A stretch of 64,000 bases of DNA. It comes from Nocardioides salarius. Lineage in GTDB: Bacteria > Actinomycetota > Actinomycetes > Propionibacteriales > Nocardioidaceae. The DNA lies in the NCBI RefSeq assembly GCF_016907435.1, contig NZ_JAFBBZ010000001.1, positions 3,720,001 through 3,784,000 on the forward strand, written 5' to 3'. This document shows positions 41,657 to 49,298 of this stretch, one piece after another (position 1 is the first letter of the stretch; each line of letters starts with the position of its first letter). The notes under the pieces were generated by a model, which saw only the letters and a program-made list of their open reading frames with translations, did not search any database and was not told the origin of the DNA. The position numbers and the translations under genes are program-made.

Positions 41657-41735
41657 CGGGTCCCACCGGCCACCCGGACCGTTTCACCCGTCCGGTGATT
41701 GACCCGTTGGCCGGGTGCCTTCCTAGCCTGCAGGC

Positions 41736-41873
41736 ATGAAGAAGCCACCCGCCTTCCCGGTCATGCCGCTGGTGCCGATGTCGCCCATGTCGGCTGTGGT
41801 GATCAGCGACGTCGTGCTGATCCGGCGTCTCAAGGCGTTCGAGGCGGCGCTGCCGCGCTCGATGTCCGTCTGA
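41736..41873 (+). CDS. Short protein of 45 residues, unknown
   Basis: ATG 41736 to TGA 41873. The sequence opens MKKPPAFPVMPLVPMSPM and ends LKAFEAALPRSMSV: a Met/Pro-rich N-terminus (six Met, seven Pro in 45) and an amphipathic C-terminal helix, no Cys or His. TAGCCT at 41724-41729 lies exactly six bases before the ATG, the local leaderless pattern. Met-rich peptides can bind Cu(I), but that is a guess. It sits between the SHOCT gene and the MerA-like gene on the other strand. Confidence 0.55.
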   Translation: MKKPPAFPVMPLVPMSPMSAVVISDVVLIRRLKAFEAALPRSMSV

Positions 41874-41890
41874 GCGCCGTACGGCGTGGC

Positions 41891-43243
41891 TCAGAGCATG
41901 GAGCCGAGGTCGGAGCCCACGGTGGGGTAGGCGGCGGTCGCTGACTTCAGCTGTCGGGTGGTGAGGCCGAGCTTGACGGCCAGGCCCAGGGTGTTGACGA
42001 GCTCGCCGTACTCCGGTCCGAACAGGTGGGCTCCCACGACCTGGTCGGTGGACTGGTCGATGAGGATCTTCGCCGCGGAGGCGGTCTCCCCGATCCGGTA
42101 GCTGGAGTACCAACCGCTGGTGTCGGAGTAGCGCACGGCGAGGTCGATGCCCTGGTCGCGGGCCTCGGCCTCGAGCATGCCCACGCGGGTCAGCTCGGGG
42201 ATGGTGAAGACCGCGGTGGGGATGCCGGCGTAGTCGGGCGCGGTGGTCGTCTGCTTGAGCATGTTGGAGGCGGCGACCTTGGCCTCGGAGACGGCGACCG
42301 GTGTCAGCGGCATGCCGGCGGTGTCGGCGGAGTCGCCGGCGGCCCAGACGGCGGGATTGGTGGTGCTCTGCAGGTGCGCGGCGACCTGGATGCCGCGCTC
42401 GCCCCACTCGACCCCTGCGGCGTCGAGCCCCAGGTCGGCCAGCTCGGCGACCCGGCCGGCGCCGTGCACGACGAGGTCGGTCTGGATCGTCTCCTGCTCG
42501 CCGTCGCGCTCGATGGTGACCTGGTAGCCGTCGTCGCTCGGCTGCACCTGCACGATGCTGGTGCGGCGCCGCAGGTCGATGCCGACCTGGGTGCTGCGTT
42601 CGACCATGAGCTCGACGAGGTCGGGGTCGAAGCTCTTGAGGGGTCGCTCGCCACGGTCGACCACGACGGCGCTGGTGCCGGCCCGGGCGACGATGTGGGC
42701 GAACTCGAAGGAGATGAAGCCGCCGCCGACGAACAGGATGCGGTCCGGCAGCTGTGCCAGGTCGAGGAAGTCGGAGCTGTCGATGAGGTGCTCGTGGCCC
42801 GGGAAGTCCAGGGGACGTGGCTGCGCGCCGGTGGCGACGAGGAAGCGGTCGGCCTCGTGCGCGACGCCGTCGATCTCGAGGGTCCGCGGGCCGGTGAACC
42901 GTGCGCGGCCGTGCAGGGTGGTGACCCCGCTGTCGCCCAGCCCGTCCTCCATGCTCTGCGGGACCGGGTCGGTGAAGCCGTGCTTGTGCTTCATCAGGTC
43001 CGCCCAGCTGATCGCGAGTCCGTCGCTGTCGATGCCCTTGCCGTTCATCAGCCGGGCGCTGTCGATGACCTCGGCGCCGCGGCGCAGGATCTTCTTCGGG
43101 TCGCATCCACGCAGGGCGCAGGTGCCGCCGTAGGGCAGTGAGTCGACGATCGCCACGGACCAGCCCTGGGCCGCGCACTTGTTCGCGGCGGCGACCCCGG
43201 CCATGCCGGCGCCGACCACGATCAGGTCATAGGTCTGCTTCAT
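41891..43243 (-). CDS. Pyridine-nucleotide disulfide oxidoreductase, MerA-like
   Basis: 450 residues. FAD Rossmann motif DLIVVGAGMAGVAAANKCAAQGW, redox pair GGTCALRGCDPKK (C-x4-C), NAD(P) motif ILFVGGGFISFEFAHIVARAG and FAD loop AAGDSADTAGMPLTPVA are complete; the dimer domain ends TAAYPTVGSDLGSML. It lacks an N-terminal HMA domain and the C-terminal vicinal Cys of true mercuric reductase, and ends like glutathione reductase-type enzymes, so it reduces an unknown disulfide or metal complex. It overlaps the small thioredoxin-like gene by 17 bases and is in the MerR-controlled operon. Confidence 0.82.
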   Translation of the reverse strand: MKQTYDLIVVGAGMAGVAAANKCAAQGWSVAIVDSLPYGGTCALRGCDPKKILRRGAEVIDSARLMNGKGIDSDGLAISWADLMKHKHGFTDPVPQSMEDGLGDSGVTTLHGRARFTGPRTLEIDGVAHEADRFLVATGAQPRPLDFPGHEHLIDSSDFLDLAQLPDRILFVGGGFISFEFAHIVARAGTSAVVVDRGERPLKSFDPDLVELMVERSTQVGIDLRRRTSIVQVQPSDDGYQVTIERDGEQETIQTDLVVHGAGRVAELADLGLDAAGVEWGERGIQVAAHLQSTTNPAVWAAGDSADTAGMPLTPVAVSEAKVAASNMLKQTTTAPDYAGIPTAVFTIPELTRVGMLEAEARDQGIDLAVRYSDTSGWYSSYRIGETASAAKILIDQSTDQVVGAHLFGPEYGELVNTLGLAVKLGLTTRQLKSATAAYPTVGSDLGSML

Positions 43244-43556
43244 GGGGAGCTTCCTCTCGTGGGACGTCCAGGACCGCCCTGAGCTGGTCGAGCGTCGGGG
43301 CGCCCTGGAACCCGTCGGGCGTGGGGTAGCGACGGCAGGCCAGGGCGACCGCGTCGCCGGGCTCGGCGAAGAGGTCCACACCGTCGACCTGGATGCTCGG
43401 TGAGCCCCGGAAACCGGTGCGCTCGGCTTCAGCCGGGGTCTCGACGAGGTGGTGGGTGACCCGGAGGTCGCCGCGCTCGGAGGCCAGGGCCGCGAGTCGC
43501 TCGTCGGCGATCTTCCAGCTCGGGCAGTCCTCGAAGTAGAGCAGTGTGACGTCCAT
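43227..43556 (-). CDS. Thioredoxin-like small protein (CPSW motif)
   Basis: 109 residues. VTLLYFEDCPSWKIADERLAAL is a thioredoxin-like N-terminus with a single active-site Cys (DCPSW, no second Cys), and FRGSPSIQVDGVDLFAEPGD carries the cis-Pro. Related proteins are found in mercury operons of Actinobacteria. Leaderless start at ATG 43556, seven bases after TAGCGT. Its 3' end overlaps the oxidoreductase gene, indicating co-translation. Confidence 0.75.
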   Translation of the reverse strand: MDVTLLYFEDCPSWKIADERLAALASERGDLRVTHHLVETPAEAERTGFRGSPSIQVDGVDLFAEPGDAVALACRRYPTPDGFQGAPTLDQLRAVLDVPREEAPHEADL

Positions 43557-43563
43557 GGCTGGG

Positions 43564-43605
43564 ACGCTAGACCTTGATCCACGGTGCAAGGTCAACCCCT
43601 AGGGT
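43564..43605. promoter_or_regulatory. Divergent MerR-type promoter pair with 20-bp spacers
   Basis: ACCTTG (43571-43576) and CAAGGT (43587-43592) form a dyad separated by ten bases, the MerR-family operator. Minus direction: TTGACC (43595-43590), 20-bp spacer, TAGCGT (43569-43564). Plus direction: TTGATC (43574-43579), 20-bp spacer, TAGGGT (43600-43605). Overlong spacers with a central dyad are the hallmark of MerR-activated promoters. Confidence 0.85.
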
Positions 43606-43611
43606 GGAGCC

Positions 43612-44013
43612 ATGCGGATAGGGGACGTGGCTGAGGCTGCTGGTGTGCCGGCGCAGACCATCCGGTTCTACGAGCGCCGGGGCCTCCTGCCCCAGCCGGA
43701 ACGGGGCCCCAACGGGTACCGGGACTACGACGAATCGGTCCTGGCCCGGCTGGCGTTCATCCGTTCGGGACAGGCTGCCGGGCTCACCCTGGTCGAGCTG
43801 GGCAGCGTCCTCGACCAGCGCAGGGAGGGCGCCGTCCCGTGCGCCCACGTCCAGTCGTTGCTCCTGGCCAAGCTGGACGAGATCAGGGCCCGGCAGCGCG
43901 AGCTCGTCACGATGGCGGAAGAGCTGGAGGGCCTGATCGCGCGCAGCGAGCGCCTCGACCCTGCGGACTGCACCAACACCCAGGTCTGCCACATCCTCGC
44001 GTCCAGCGGCTGA
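43612..44013 (+). CDS. MerR-family heavy-metal regulator
   Basis: 133 residues. Helix-turn-helix MRIGDVAEAAGVPAQTIRFYERRGLL, wing PERGPNGYRDY, long dimer helix and a metal loop. Cys77 (AVPCAH), Cys120 and Cys126 (DCTNTQVCHIL) occupy the positions of the three Hg(II) ligands of MerR. It would bend the 20-bp-spacer promoter to activate the divergent operon. Because the target flavoprotein lacks MerA metal-binding Cys, the inducer may be Hg or another thiophilic metal. Confidence 0.87.
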   Translation: MRIGDVAEAAGVPAQTIRFYERRGLLPQPERGPNGYRDYDESVLARLAFIRSGQAAGLTLVELGSVLDQRREGAVPCAHVQSLLLAKLDEIRARQRELVTMAEELEGLIARSERLDPADCTNTQVCHILASSG

Positions 44014-44072
44014 TCCTGTGGGAGTGGCGGCACCCCGGTCGGTACATCACTTCCCCAGGAGCGACCGGCGTT

Positions 44073-44777
44073 TCAGCTCCGCTCAGGCGGGTCCTCTCGT
44101 CCGAGACCGTTGTCTCGTCTGCGCAGGGCCATGAAGCCGGCCACCGAGAGGACGGCGAGCGCCCCCAGCGACAGCGAGGACTGCCAAGTCCCGAGGTCCG
44201 TCCCGAAGGCGCCGACCGCGACGTAGGCGACGGTGCCGGGCACGATCCCGAGTGCAGTGCCGAGCAGGTAGCTCGTCCACGACATCCGGGTGAGCCCGGC
44301 CAGGTAGTTGATGGCCGTGAACGGCACGACCGGGACCAGGCGCAGCGCCAGGAGCACGACCAGCCCGCGCTCGGCAACGAGCGCGTCGAACCGCGCGATG
44401 CGCGCTGAGCCGAGGTTCTGGAACGATGCCTGACCCAGGTGCCGGGACAGTGCGAAGGCGATCGCGGCGCCGAGCACGGCGGCCACCCACACCAGCGCCA
44501 GGGCCTGGGTGAAGCCGAACAGCAGACCGGCGGCCGCCGTCAGCACGTTCTTGGGCAAGGGCGCCAGCGTTCCTGCGGCGTAGGCCGCGACGAAGGCTGC
44601 CGGCGCGGCCCACCCGAGGTCCCCGATGCCGTCACGGACAGCGTCCACCGACGGCAGGTCCACGAGCACGGCGACACCCGTCGCAGCCAGCAACAAGATT
44701 CCTAGGAGCCAAGGCCGCCATCGAGCTGCGGCCTCGGGGGTCGACGTCAGCTGGAGAGCCGCGATCCTCCGGATCAT
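44073..44777 (-). CDS. TVP38/TMEM64 family membrane protein
   Basis: 234 residues, SNARE-associated/DedA-like domain: AGTLAPLPKNVLTAAAGLLFGFTQALALVWVAAVLGAAIAFALSRHLG, the GLVVLLALRLVPVVPFTAINYLAGLT hairpin (R-x-V/I-P-x-x-P-F) and final helices. DedA relatives are lipid scramblases or transporters. ATG 44777 overlaps the stop of the BNR-protein gene by four bases (ATGA), placing it in the operon that starts behind palindrome site 45961-45977. Confidence 0.85.
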   Translation of the reverse strand: MIRRIAALQLTSTPEAAARWRPWLLGILLLAATGVAVLVDLPSVDAVRDGIGDLGWAAPAAFVAAYAAGTLAPLPKNVLTAAAGLLFGFTQALALVWVAAVLGAAIAFALSRHLGQASFQNLGSARIARFDALVAERGLVVLLALRLVPVVPFTAINYLAGLTRMSWTSYLLGTALGIVPGTVAYVAVGAFGTDLGTWQSSLSLGALAVLSVAGFMALRRRDNGLGREDPPERS

Positions 44778-45679
44778 CTCGACGGGTATCGGTCGAAGGT
44801 CCGCGCGCCGTCGGTGGAGCGCCACAGACGACCCTCCACTGAGGCGTAGACGTGCCCGTCGTCGTCGGTATGAAGTGCCTCGGGCTGGGCGCCGAGCGAG
44901 CCGGCCCTGACGAAGGTCGTCGCGTCCTTGCTGGTGTAGGCGGTGCCGACCGGGTCCAGGCCGGTCACCGTTCCCTGGGTGTCCCAGCTGACCAGCATGA
45001 GAAGCGGAGCGTTCTCGAGCAGGGCGAAGGAGCGACCGCCATCGGTGCTCAGCGCCGGTCCTTCCGCGGTGGTGGCGATCACGGTGTCAGGGTCGGTCGG
45101 GCTGACCGCGAAGTCGAACACCACCCCGGTGGACCGGGTCTCCCATGTCTCCATGTCATCGGAGACCATGAAGCCGCCGGTCGCTGCGTCCGCTCCGTAG
45201 ACCAGGCCATGGCGGTATTCCAGCGCGTGGAAGTCCGCCTGACCTGCCAACGACCGGTTGGTCCAGCTCTGCCCCCCGTCGGTGGACTCGATGAGGCCCA
45301 ACGAGCTCGGACCGTCCTGTCCTTTCCCGGGGTGGCCCGATGCGAGGAAGTGGTCCGGGCCCGCGACCGTGAAGCCCATGAAGTCCTGTACCCGGTCGCT
45401 GATCGGACCGGCCAGCGCACCGGCGTCCTCATCGACCCGGAACAGCCCGTAGTGGCTGCCCACGTGCAGGGCTCCGGTGCTGGGCTCGACACCGAGACCG
45501 TGCACGTGCTCGAGCACGCCGCCAGCCTGGTCCGAGGTGTCTGTCGCTCGGAGCGCCCACCAACCGGCGGCAGCGAGCAGCGCGGCCACGACGGCGATCG
45601 TCAACCACCATCGCGCTGACGCCGTGCTGCCTCGGGAGGACTGCTCGGCCTGAGGTTCAGCGCTGACGGTGCGGGGCAT
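44774..45679 (-). CDS. F510_1955-type BNR-repeat glycosylhydrolase-like protein
   Basis: 301 residues. N-terminal membrane anchor (WWLTIAVVAALLAAAGWWAL), then repeated BNR/Asp-box blades: IESTDGGQSWTNRS, LSTDGGRSFALLEN and WRSTDGARTFDRY, a small beta-propeller facing outside. The family name F510_1955 is used for such actinobacterial proteins; no catalytic residues can be assigned, and its association with copper genes suggests a sensory or sequestering role. It lies between the small membrane protein and the TVP38 gene in the operon. Confidence 0.78.
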   Translation of the reverse strand: MPRTVSAEPQAEQSSRGSTASARWWLTIAVVAALLAAAGWWALRATDTSDQAGGVLEHVHGLGVEPSTGALHVGSHYGLFRVDEDAGALAGPISDRVQDFMGFTVAGPDHFLASGHPGKGQDGPSSLGLIESTDGGQSWTNRSLAGQADFHALEYRHGLVYGADAATGGFMVSDDMETWETRSTGVVFDFAVSPTDPDTVIATTAEGPALSTDGGRSFALLENAPLLMLVSWDTQGTVTGLDPVGTAYTSKDATTFVRAGSLGAQPEALHTDDDGHVYASVEGRLWRSTDGARTFDRYPSR

Positions 45680-45736
45680 GTTTCTCGTCTCCTGGTCGGG
45701 GGTGTGCGCGCGGTGATCAGCGGTGCCAGTCCGGGC

Positions 45737-45922
45737 TCAGGCTCGGGATTCGTCGTCTGGCTCGCGTCCGTGGTGGGTCTCGAGCTTCCGGTCACCTCGA
45801 CCTCCACGGCGCGTGAGCGAGATGGCGCCCACGACTGCCAGTGCCACGATGGCGATGAAGACCACCATTCCCAGCAGCATCCCGAAGCCCATCAGCAGGC
45901 TCATGCCGCCCAGTCCATCCAT
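45737..45922 (-). CDS. Small one-helix membrane protein
   Basis: About 61 residues: Gly/Met-rich N-terminus (MDGLGGMSLLMGFGMLLG), one helix (MVVFIAIVALAVVGAISL) and a charged, His-containing tail (ETHHGREPDD). The type resembles SHOCT-like proteins found near copper genes, without the SHOCT motif. ATG 45922 is tentative: an in-frame ATG at 45973 lies directly at the -10 TATACT and cannot be a leaderless start. Confidence 0.55.
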   Translation of the reverse strand: MDGLGGMSLLMGFGMLLGMVVFIAIVALAVVGAISLTRRGGRGDRKLETHHGREPDDESRA

Positions 45923-45960
45923 GTCTCCCGCGAGGTGGTCCTTTCTCCCGCTGCGATGTG

Positions 45961-45977
45961 TACTATGATTCATAGTA
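45961..45977. promoter_or_regulatory. BlaI-type operator site 1
   Basis: TACTATGATTCATAGTA, 17 bp with perfect 8-bp arms around one base. It overlaps the minus-strand -10 TATACT (45979-45974) of the small-protein/BNR/TVP38 operon. It has the same 6-5-6 layout as sites 49271, 51967 and 52687. Confidence 0.8.
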
Positions 45978-46079
45978 TAAGGGGTTCTGAAAAGGGTCCG
46001 CTGCTGGGACGTCAGCGGGGAGTCAGGCACGCCCACGGCCGCGGCACCGCCTTCATGCCAGCTCTATCGACGCCAGGGG

Positions 46080-46508
46080 TCAGGTCTGCTGGACGAGCAG
46101 ATCGGCGATGAGCTGCTGCCGGACCCAGAGCGCGATGAAGGTCGAGGCTGCGAGCGTCCAGAGGGTTCGCGTCGCTGTCCTCGTCGAGCGGACGTGCACG
46201 TCGACCCACCGACCGCTCACCACACCCAGCGCTGCTCGGCCGAGGGTCGCGAAGGCGGCGAGGACCGCGGCGATGCCCAGGGGGTTGTAGCGCCAAGCCT
46301 CGGCGAGGTCTCCCTCCATCGTCAGCCGCGCGGATCGGGTGCCCCCGCACAGCGGGTCCATCAGTCCCAGGTGGTGCCAGGGTGGGTGGAGATCGATCGG
46401 CGGTAGGCCGAACGTCAGCAGTGCGAGGCTGGCGGCAGCGCCGAGCGCGGCGACCCAGGTCACCGAACGGTGCCGATCCGTCGGGGCGAGGTAGAGGCGC
46501 ATCCGCAT
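46080..46508 (-). CDS. DUF2752 membrane protein
   Basis: 142 residues. The hallmark DPLCGGTRSARL (C-GGTR) sits between hydrophobic segments, as in all DUF2752 proteins; helices WVAALGAAASLALLTFGL, WRYNPLGIAAVLAAFATLG and TLWTLAASTFIALWV. Function unknown, though such genes often lie by cytochrome c or respiratory genes. It follows ccsA by 12 bases in the ResB operon. Confidence 0.82.
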   Translation of the reverse strand: MRMRLYLAPTDRHRSVTWVAALGAAASLALLTFGLPPIDLHPPWHHLGLMDPLCGGTRSARLTMEGDLAEAWRYNPLGIAAVLAAFATLGRAALGVVSGRWVDVHVRSTRTATRTLWTLAASTFIALWVRQQLIADLLVQQT

Positions 46509-46520
46509 CCGGGTGCCGCC

Positions 46521-47531
46521 TCAGACTCCGGCGTAGGAGTGGAGGCCGGAGATCCACAGGTTGACGCCGAAGAAGTTGAACAGGAATGCGACGTAGCCCG
46601 CCAGGGCGAACCAGGAGGCGCGCGAGCCTCGCAGTCCTGCGGTGCTCTGGGCGTGCAGGTAGGCGGCGTAGAAGACCCAGGTGATGAAGGCCCAGGTCTC
46701 CTTCGGGTCCCAGCCCCAGTAGCGGCCCCATGCGTTCTCGGCCCAGATCGCCCCGGCGATCACGGCGAACGTCCAGACGGGGAAGGCGAAGACGTGGACG
46801 GCGTGGCTGGCCCGGTCCAACGAGGATGCGGTCGGCAGTGCGGCGACGTAGCGCTGTGACCGCTCGGTGACGGGTCGGGCCTCCCACCGCCTCCGCAGGA
46901 TGCCGAGGGCGGCGGTGATGGCGCCGATGGTGAAGACCCCGCCGGAGACGATGGCAGCGGCCACGTGGATGACGAGCCAGTACGAGTCGAGCACCGGGAC
47001 CAGGTCGTCGACGGGCGTGTAGAAGCTCGTGACAGCCAGGCCGAGCGCCAACAGCATGAGGGCGACGATCCAGACCCCCGCCTCCCGGACGGCGCGACGT
47101 CGCACGAGCGCGACGTAGGCACCCCCGGCGGCGAGCGAGAGCACCAGGAGGAACTCGAACATGTTCCCCCAGGGCGCACGGCCGGCGGCCAACCCACGCA
47201 CGATGACGCCGGCGACGAGCAACAGCGTCCCGAGCACGGTGAGACTCACTGCGGAGGCGCCCACCACGAGGGCGGGTCCTTCGCCTGCCCGGGTGTCCGT
47301 GGCGTCGCGCTCCCTGGTGGACCCCGTGGCTCCTGCGGCCTCGGCAGCGCGGGAAGCGCCTGCTGTCCGACCCCGGGCGGAGACGCTGAGCGTCGACGAC
47401 GCGCCGGGATGCCGGGTGGGCAGCGACCTCAGGGCGGTGGACGCCGCGTGGGCGAGCAAAGCGAGCGCCAGGACGGCGATGGTGGAGTAGACGAGTCCGT
47501 CCGAGAGGCGGGCGAGGAGGTCGGTGGTCAT
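46521..47531 (-). CDS. ccsA: System II cytochrome c biogenesis protein CcsA (CcsB)
   Basis: 336 residues, eight membrane helices. The tryptophan-rich haem-handling motif WGRYWGWDPKETWAF is intact; conserved His in LVIHVAAA and the HAVHVFAF region are the likely haem ligands. With ResB it forms the synthetase that delivers haem to apocytochrome c outside the cell. An unusual low-complexity insert (SARGRTAGASRAAEAAGATG) lies after helix 1. ATGA overlap with resB. Confidence 0.93.
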   Translation of the reverse strand: MTTDLLARLSDGLVYSTIAVLALALLAHAASTALRSLPTRHPGASSTLSVSARGRTAGASRAAEAAGATGSTRERDATDTRAGEGPALVVGASAVSLTVLGTLLLVAGVIVRGLAAGRAPWGNMFEFLLVLSLAAGGAYVALVRRRAVREAGVWIVALMLLALGLAVTSFYTPVDDLVPVLDSYWLVIHVAAAIVSGGVFTIGAITAALGILRRRWEARPVTERSQRYVAALPTASSLDRASHAVHVFAFPVWTFAVIAGAIWAENAWGRYWGWDPKETWAFITWVFYAAYLHAQSTAGLRGSRASWFALAGYVAFLFNFFGVNLWISGLHSYAGV

Positions 47532-49177
47532 GGTGCATCCTTCCGGTGGGGCTGCCGGTGGCGGTCGAGCTCGTGGCGTACGTCGTCGGCGATCGAGTCG
47601 ATCTCGCCGTGCGGCAGTCCACGTCGAGTCGCGGACTGGCCGGCGTACTGGACCACGACCGTCCCGGCGTCGTCGTGGACTCGCACGTAGACGCGGCGGC
47701 GGCGCACGATCAGCGAGGTGGTCAGTCCGCCCAGCAGCATGAGCGCCGCCAGCAACGACAGCTCCTTGCCGGGGTCGCGGGCGACCTGGAAGTTGGCGAA
47801 CCGGCGGACTCCGTCGAAGGTCACGGTGCCCAGGTCGTCGGGGAGTCGCACCGTCTGGCCGGGGGCGAGCTGGGGACCGAAGGGCTGATCGGAGCCTGGT
47901 CGCATGACCTGCTGGAGCCGCGACTTGTCGAGGGTGTACACGGACTGGGCCAACCCGTCGTCGAGCCCGAGGTCCCCGGTCCAGACCGTGAGCAGCAGCC
48001 GGGGGTTGACGAGGTCGGGGTAGGCCGAGAAGGCGCCGTCGCCGATGTCGGCCGCAGTGGGTAGGAAGAGCCCCTCGAGCCCGAGCTGGGCAGGGCGGGC
48101 ATCCGGTGCCTTGATGACGCCGTCGGAGGTGAGGTTGTTGTCGGCGGGGAGGAAGATGACCGGGCCGGAGTACGCGGTGGCGCCGGTGCCGTCGCGCACC
48201 GTCACGACGGGCGCGTAGCCGTGCCCGGTGAGGAACATCTTGGTGCCGTTGATCTCGAGGGGCTGGTTGGGACGTACGTGCGCCGTCCACGAGTCCTCGC
48301 CGGACTCGACCCGGAGGCGCGCATCGAAGGATCGAGGCTCACCGCGGCGGGCTCCGGAGGTCTCGAAGTCAGCTTCGAAGGACTCCAATCGGAAGCTGAA
48401 GGGTTCGAGCGCATTGACGTCGGTCCAGACCGACGGGCTGAAGTCGTCGTACTGGGAGGCGACGTTGGTGAACGACTCGCCCGCCACGACCGCGACTCGC
48501 GCCTCGTAGCCGTACAGCCTGCCTCCGGCGATCCCGAACAGCAGCACCAGCAACGACAGGTGGAAGAGCAGGTTGCCGGCCTCGCGGACGTGCCCCTTCT
48601 CGGCGCTCACTGCTCCGTCAGCCACTCGGACCCGGAAGCGACGCCGCCGCAGCGCCGACTCGACCAGCTCGAGCGCGTCCACCCGGGACGTCGATGTCTC
48701 TCCGTGATCACGCCTGCCGACGAAGACGTCTCGGCGGTGATCTTCCAGGTGATCCAGCCGGGTGGGAGCCTTCGTCGGTTCGCTACGGAAGTCGCGCCAG
48801 AGCTTGGCGCACCTCGGGAGCACGCAACCGGTCATCGACACGAGGAGCAGCAGGTAGATCGCAGCGAACCATGGTGAGGCGTAGACGCCGAAGAGTCCCA
48901 CGCGGTCCAGCCAGGGGGAGATGTCAGGGTTCTCGGCGTAGAACTGCGGCACCGCGGCGGGGTCGCTCGCCACGCCCCGCTGGGGCAACAGGCTGCCCGG
49001 CACCGCGGCCAGGGCCAGCAGGGTCAGCAGGATCACTGCCGTGCGCATGCTGGTGAGCCGGCGCCACGCCCATCTGGCCCATCCGAGCACGCCGATGCCG
49101 ACCGGTGAGGGCGAGATCGTCGCCGCGGCCTCGTCCGGATCTTCGCGATGGGGCTTGTCTGCGTGCAGCTGAGTCAT
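47528..49177 (-). CDS. resB: Cytochrome c biogenesis protein ResB (Ccs1)
   Basis: 549 residues. Three N-terminal helices (TAVILLTLLALAAVPGSLLPQRGV with the ResB R-G pattern, AAIYLLLLVSMTGCVLPR, LLFHLSLLVLLFGIAGG), a large extracytoplasmic region and a final helix (LSLLAALMLLGGLTTSLIV). The NLLFHLSLL His is the conserved haem residue. It partners with CcsA. No Shine-Dalgarno precedes ATG 49177; it overlaps a 27-residue ORF by four bases, so translation may be coupled to that ORF. Confidence 0.92.
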   Translation of the reverse strand: MTQLHADKPHREDPDEAAATISPSPVGIGVLGWARWAWRRLTSMRTAVILLTLLALAAVPGSLLPQRGVASDPAAVPQFYAENPDISPWLDRVGLFGVYASPWFAAIYLLLLVSMTGCVLPRCAKLWRDFRSEPTKAPTRLDHLEDHRRDVFVGRRDHGETSTSRVDALELVESALRRRRFRVRVADGAVSAEKGHVREAGNLLFHLSLLVLLFGIAGGRLYGYEARVAVVAGESFTNVASQYDDFSPSVWTDVNALEPFSFRLESFEADFETSGARRGEPRSFDARLRVESGEDSWTAHVRPNQPLEINGTKMFLTGHGYAPVVTVRDGTGATAYSGPVIFLPADNNLTSDGVIKAPDARPAQLGLEGLFLPTAADIGDGAFSAYPDLVNPRLLLTVWTGDLGLDDGLAQSVYTLDKSRLQQVMRPGSDQPFGPQLAPGQTVRLPDDLGTVTFDGVRRFANFQVARDPGKELSLLAALMLLGGLTTSLIVRRRRVYVRVHDDAGTVVVQYAGQSATRRGLPHGEIDSIADDVRHELDRHRQPHRKDAP

Positions 49178-49257
49178 CGAGCACCGATCGTGACGGGGTG
49201 GAAGGACGGCGGCGAGGACTTCCGTCCGAGCAGGAAGATGGTGGCAGCGGCTCTCAT
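49174..49257 (-). CDS. 27-residue leader peptide coupled to resB
   Basis: ATG 49257 to TGA 49176-49174, the stop overlapping the resB start codon (ATGA). Sequence opens MRAAATIFLLGRKSSPPS and ends TIGAR. TACGCT lies nine bases upstream of the ATG within site 2. Because resB has no visible ribosome-binding site, translation through this peptide is a plausible way to reach it. The peptide could be only a fortuitous frame. Confidence 0.4.
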   Translation of the reverse strand: MRAAATIFLLGRKSSPPSFHPVTIGAR

Positions 49258-49270
49258 GACAAACGCAGCG

Positions 49271-49287
49271 TACTACGTTCGGTAGTA
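49271..49287. promoter_or_regulatory. BlaI-type operator site 2 (divergent)
   Basis: TACTACGTTCGGTAGTA, arms TACTAC and GTAGTA around five bases. It covers both -10 boxes: TACGCT for the resB operon on the minus strand and TAGAGT (49286-49291) for the tlpA gene, which starts leaderless at GTG 49299. Confidence 0.82.
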
Positions 49288-49298
49288 GAGTTGGTGCC

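Noticed and set aside
41891..43243. Calling the flavoprotein mercuric reductase (merA)
   Set aside because: No HMA domain and no C-terminal vicinal Cys; only the general C-x4-C redox pair is shared.
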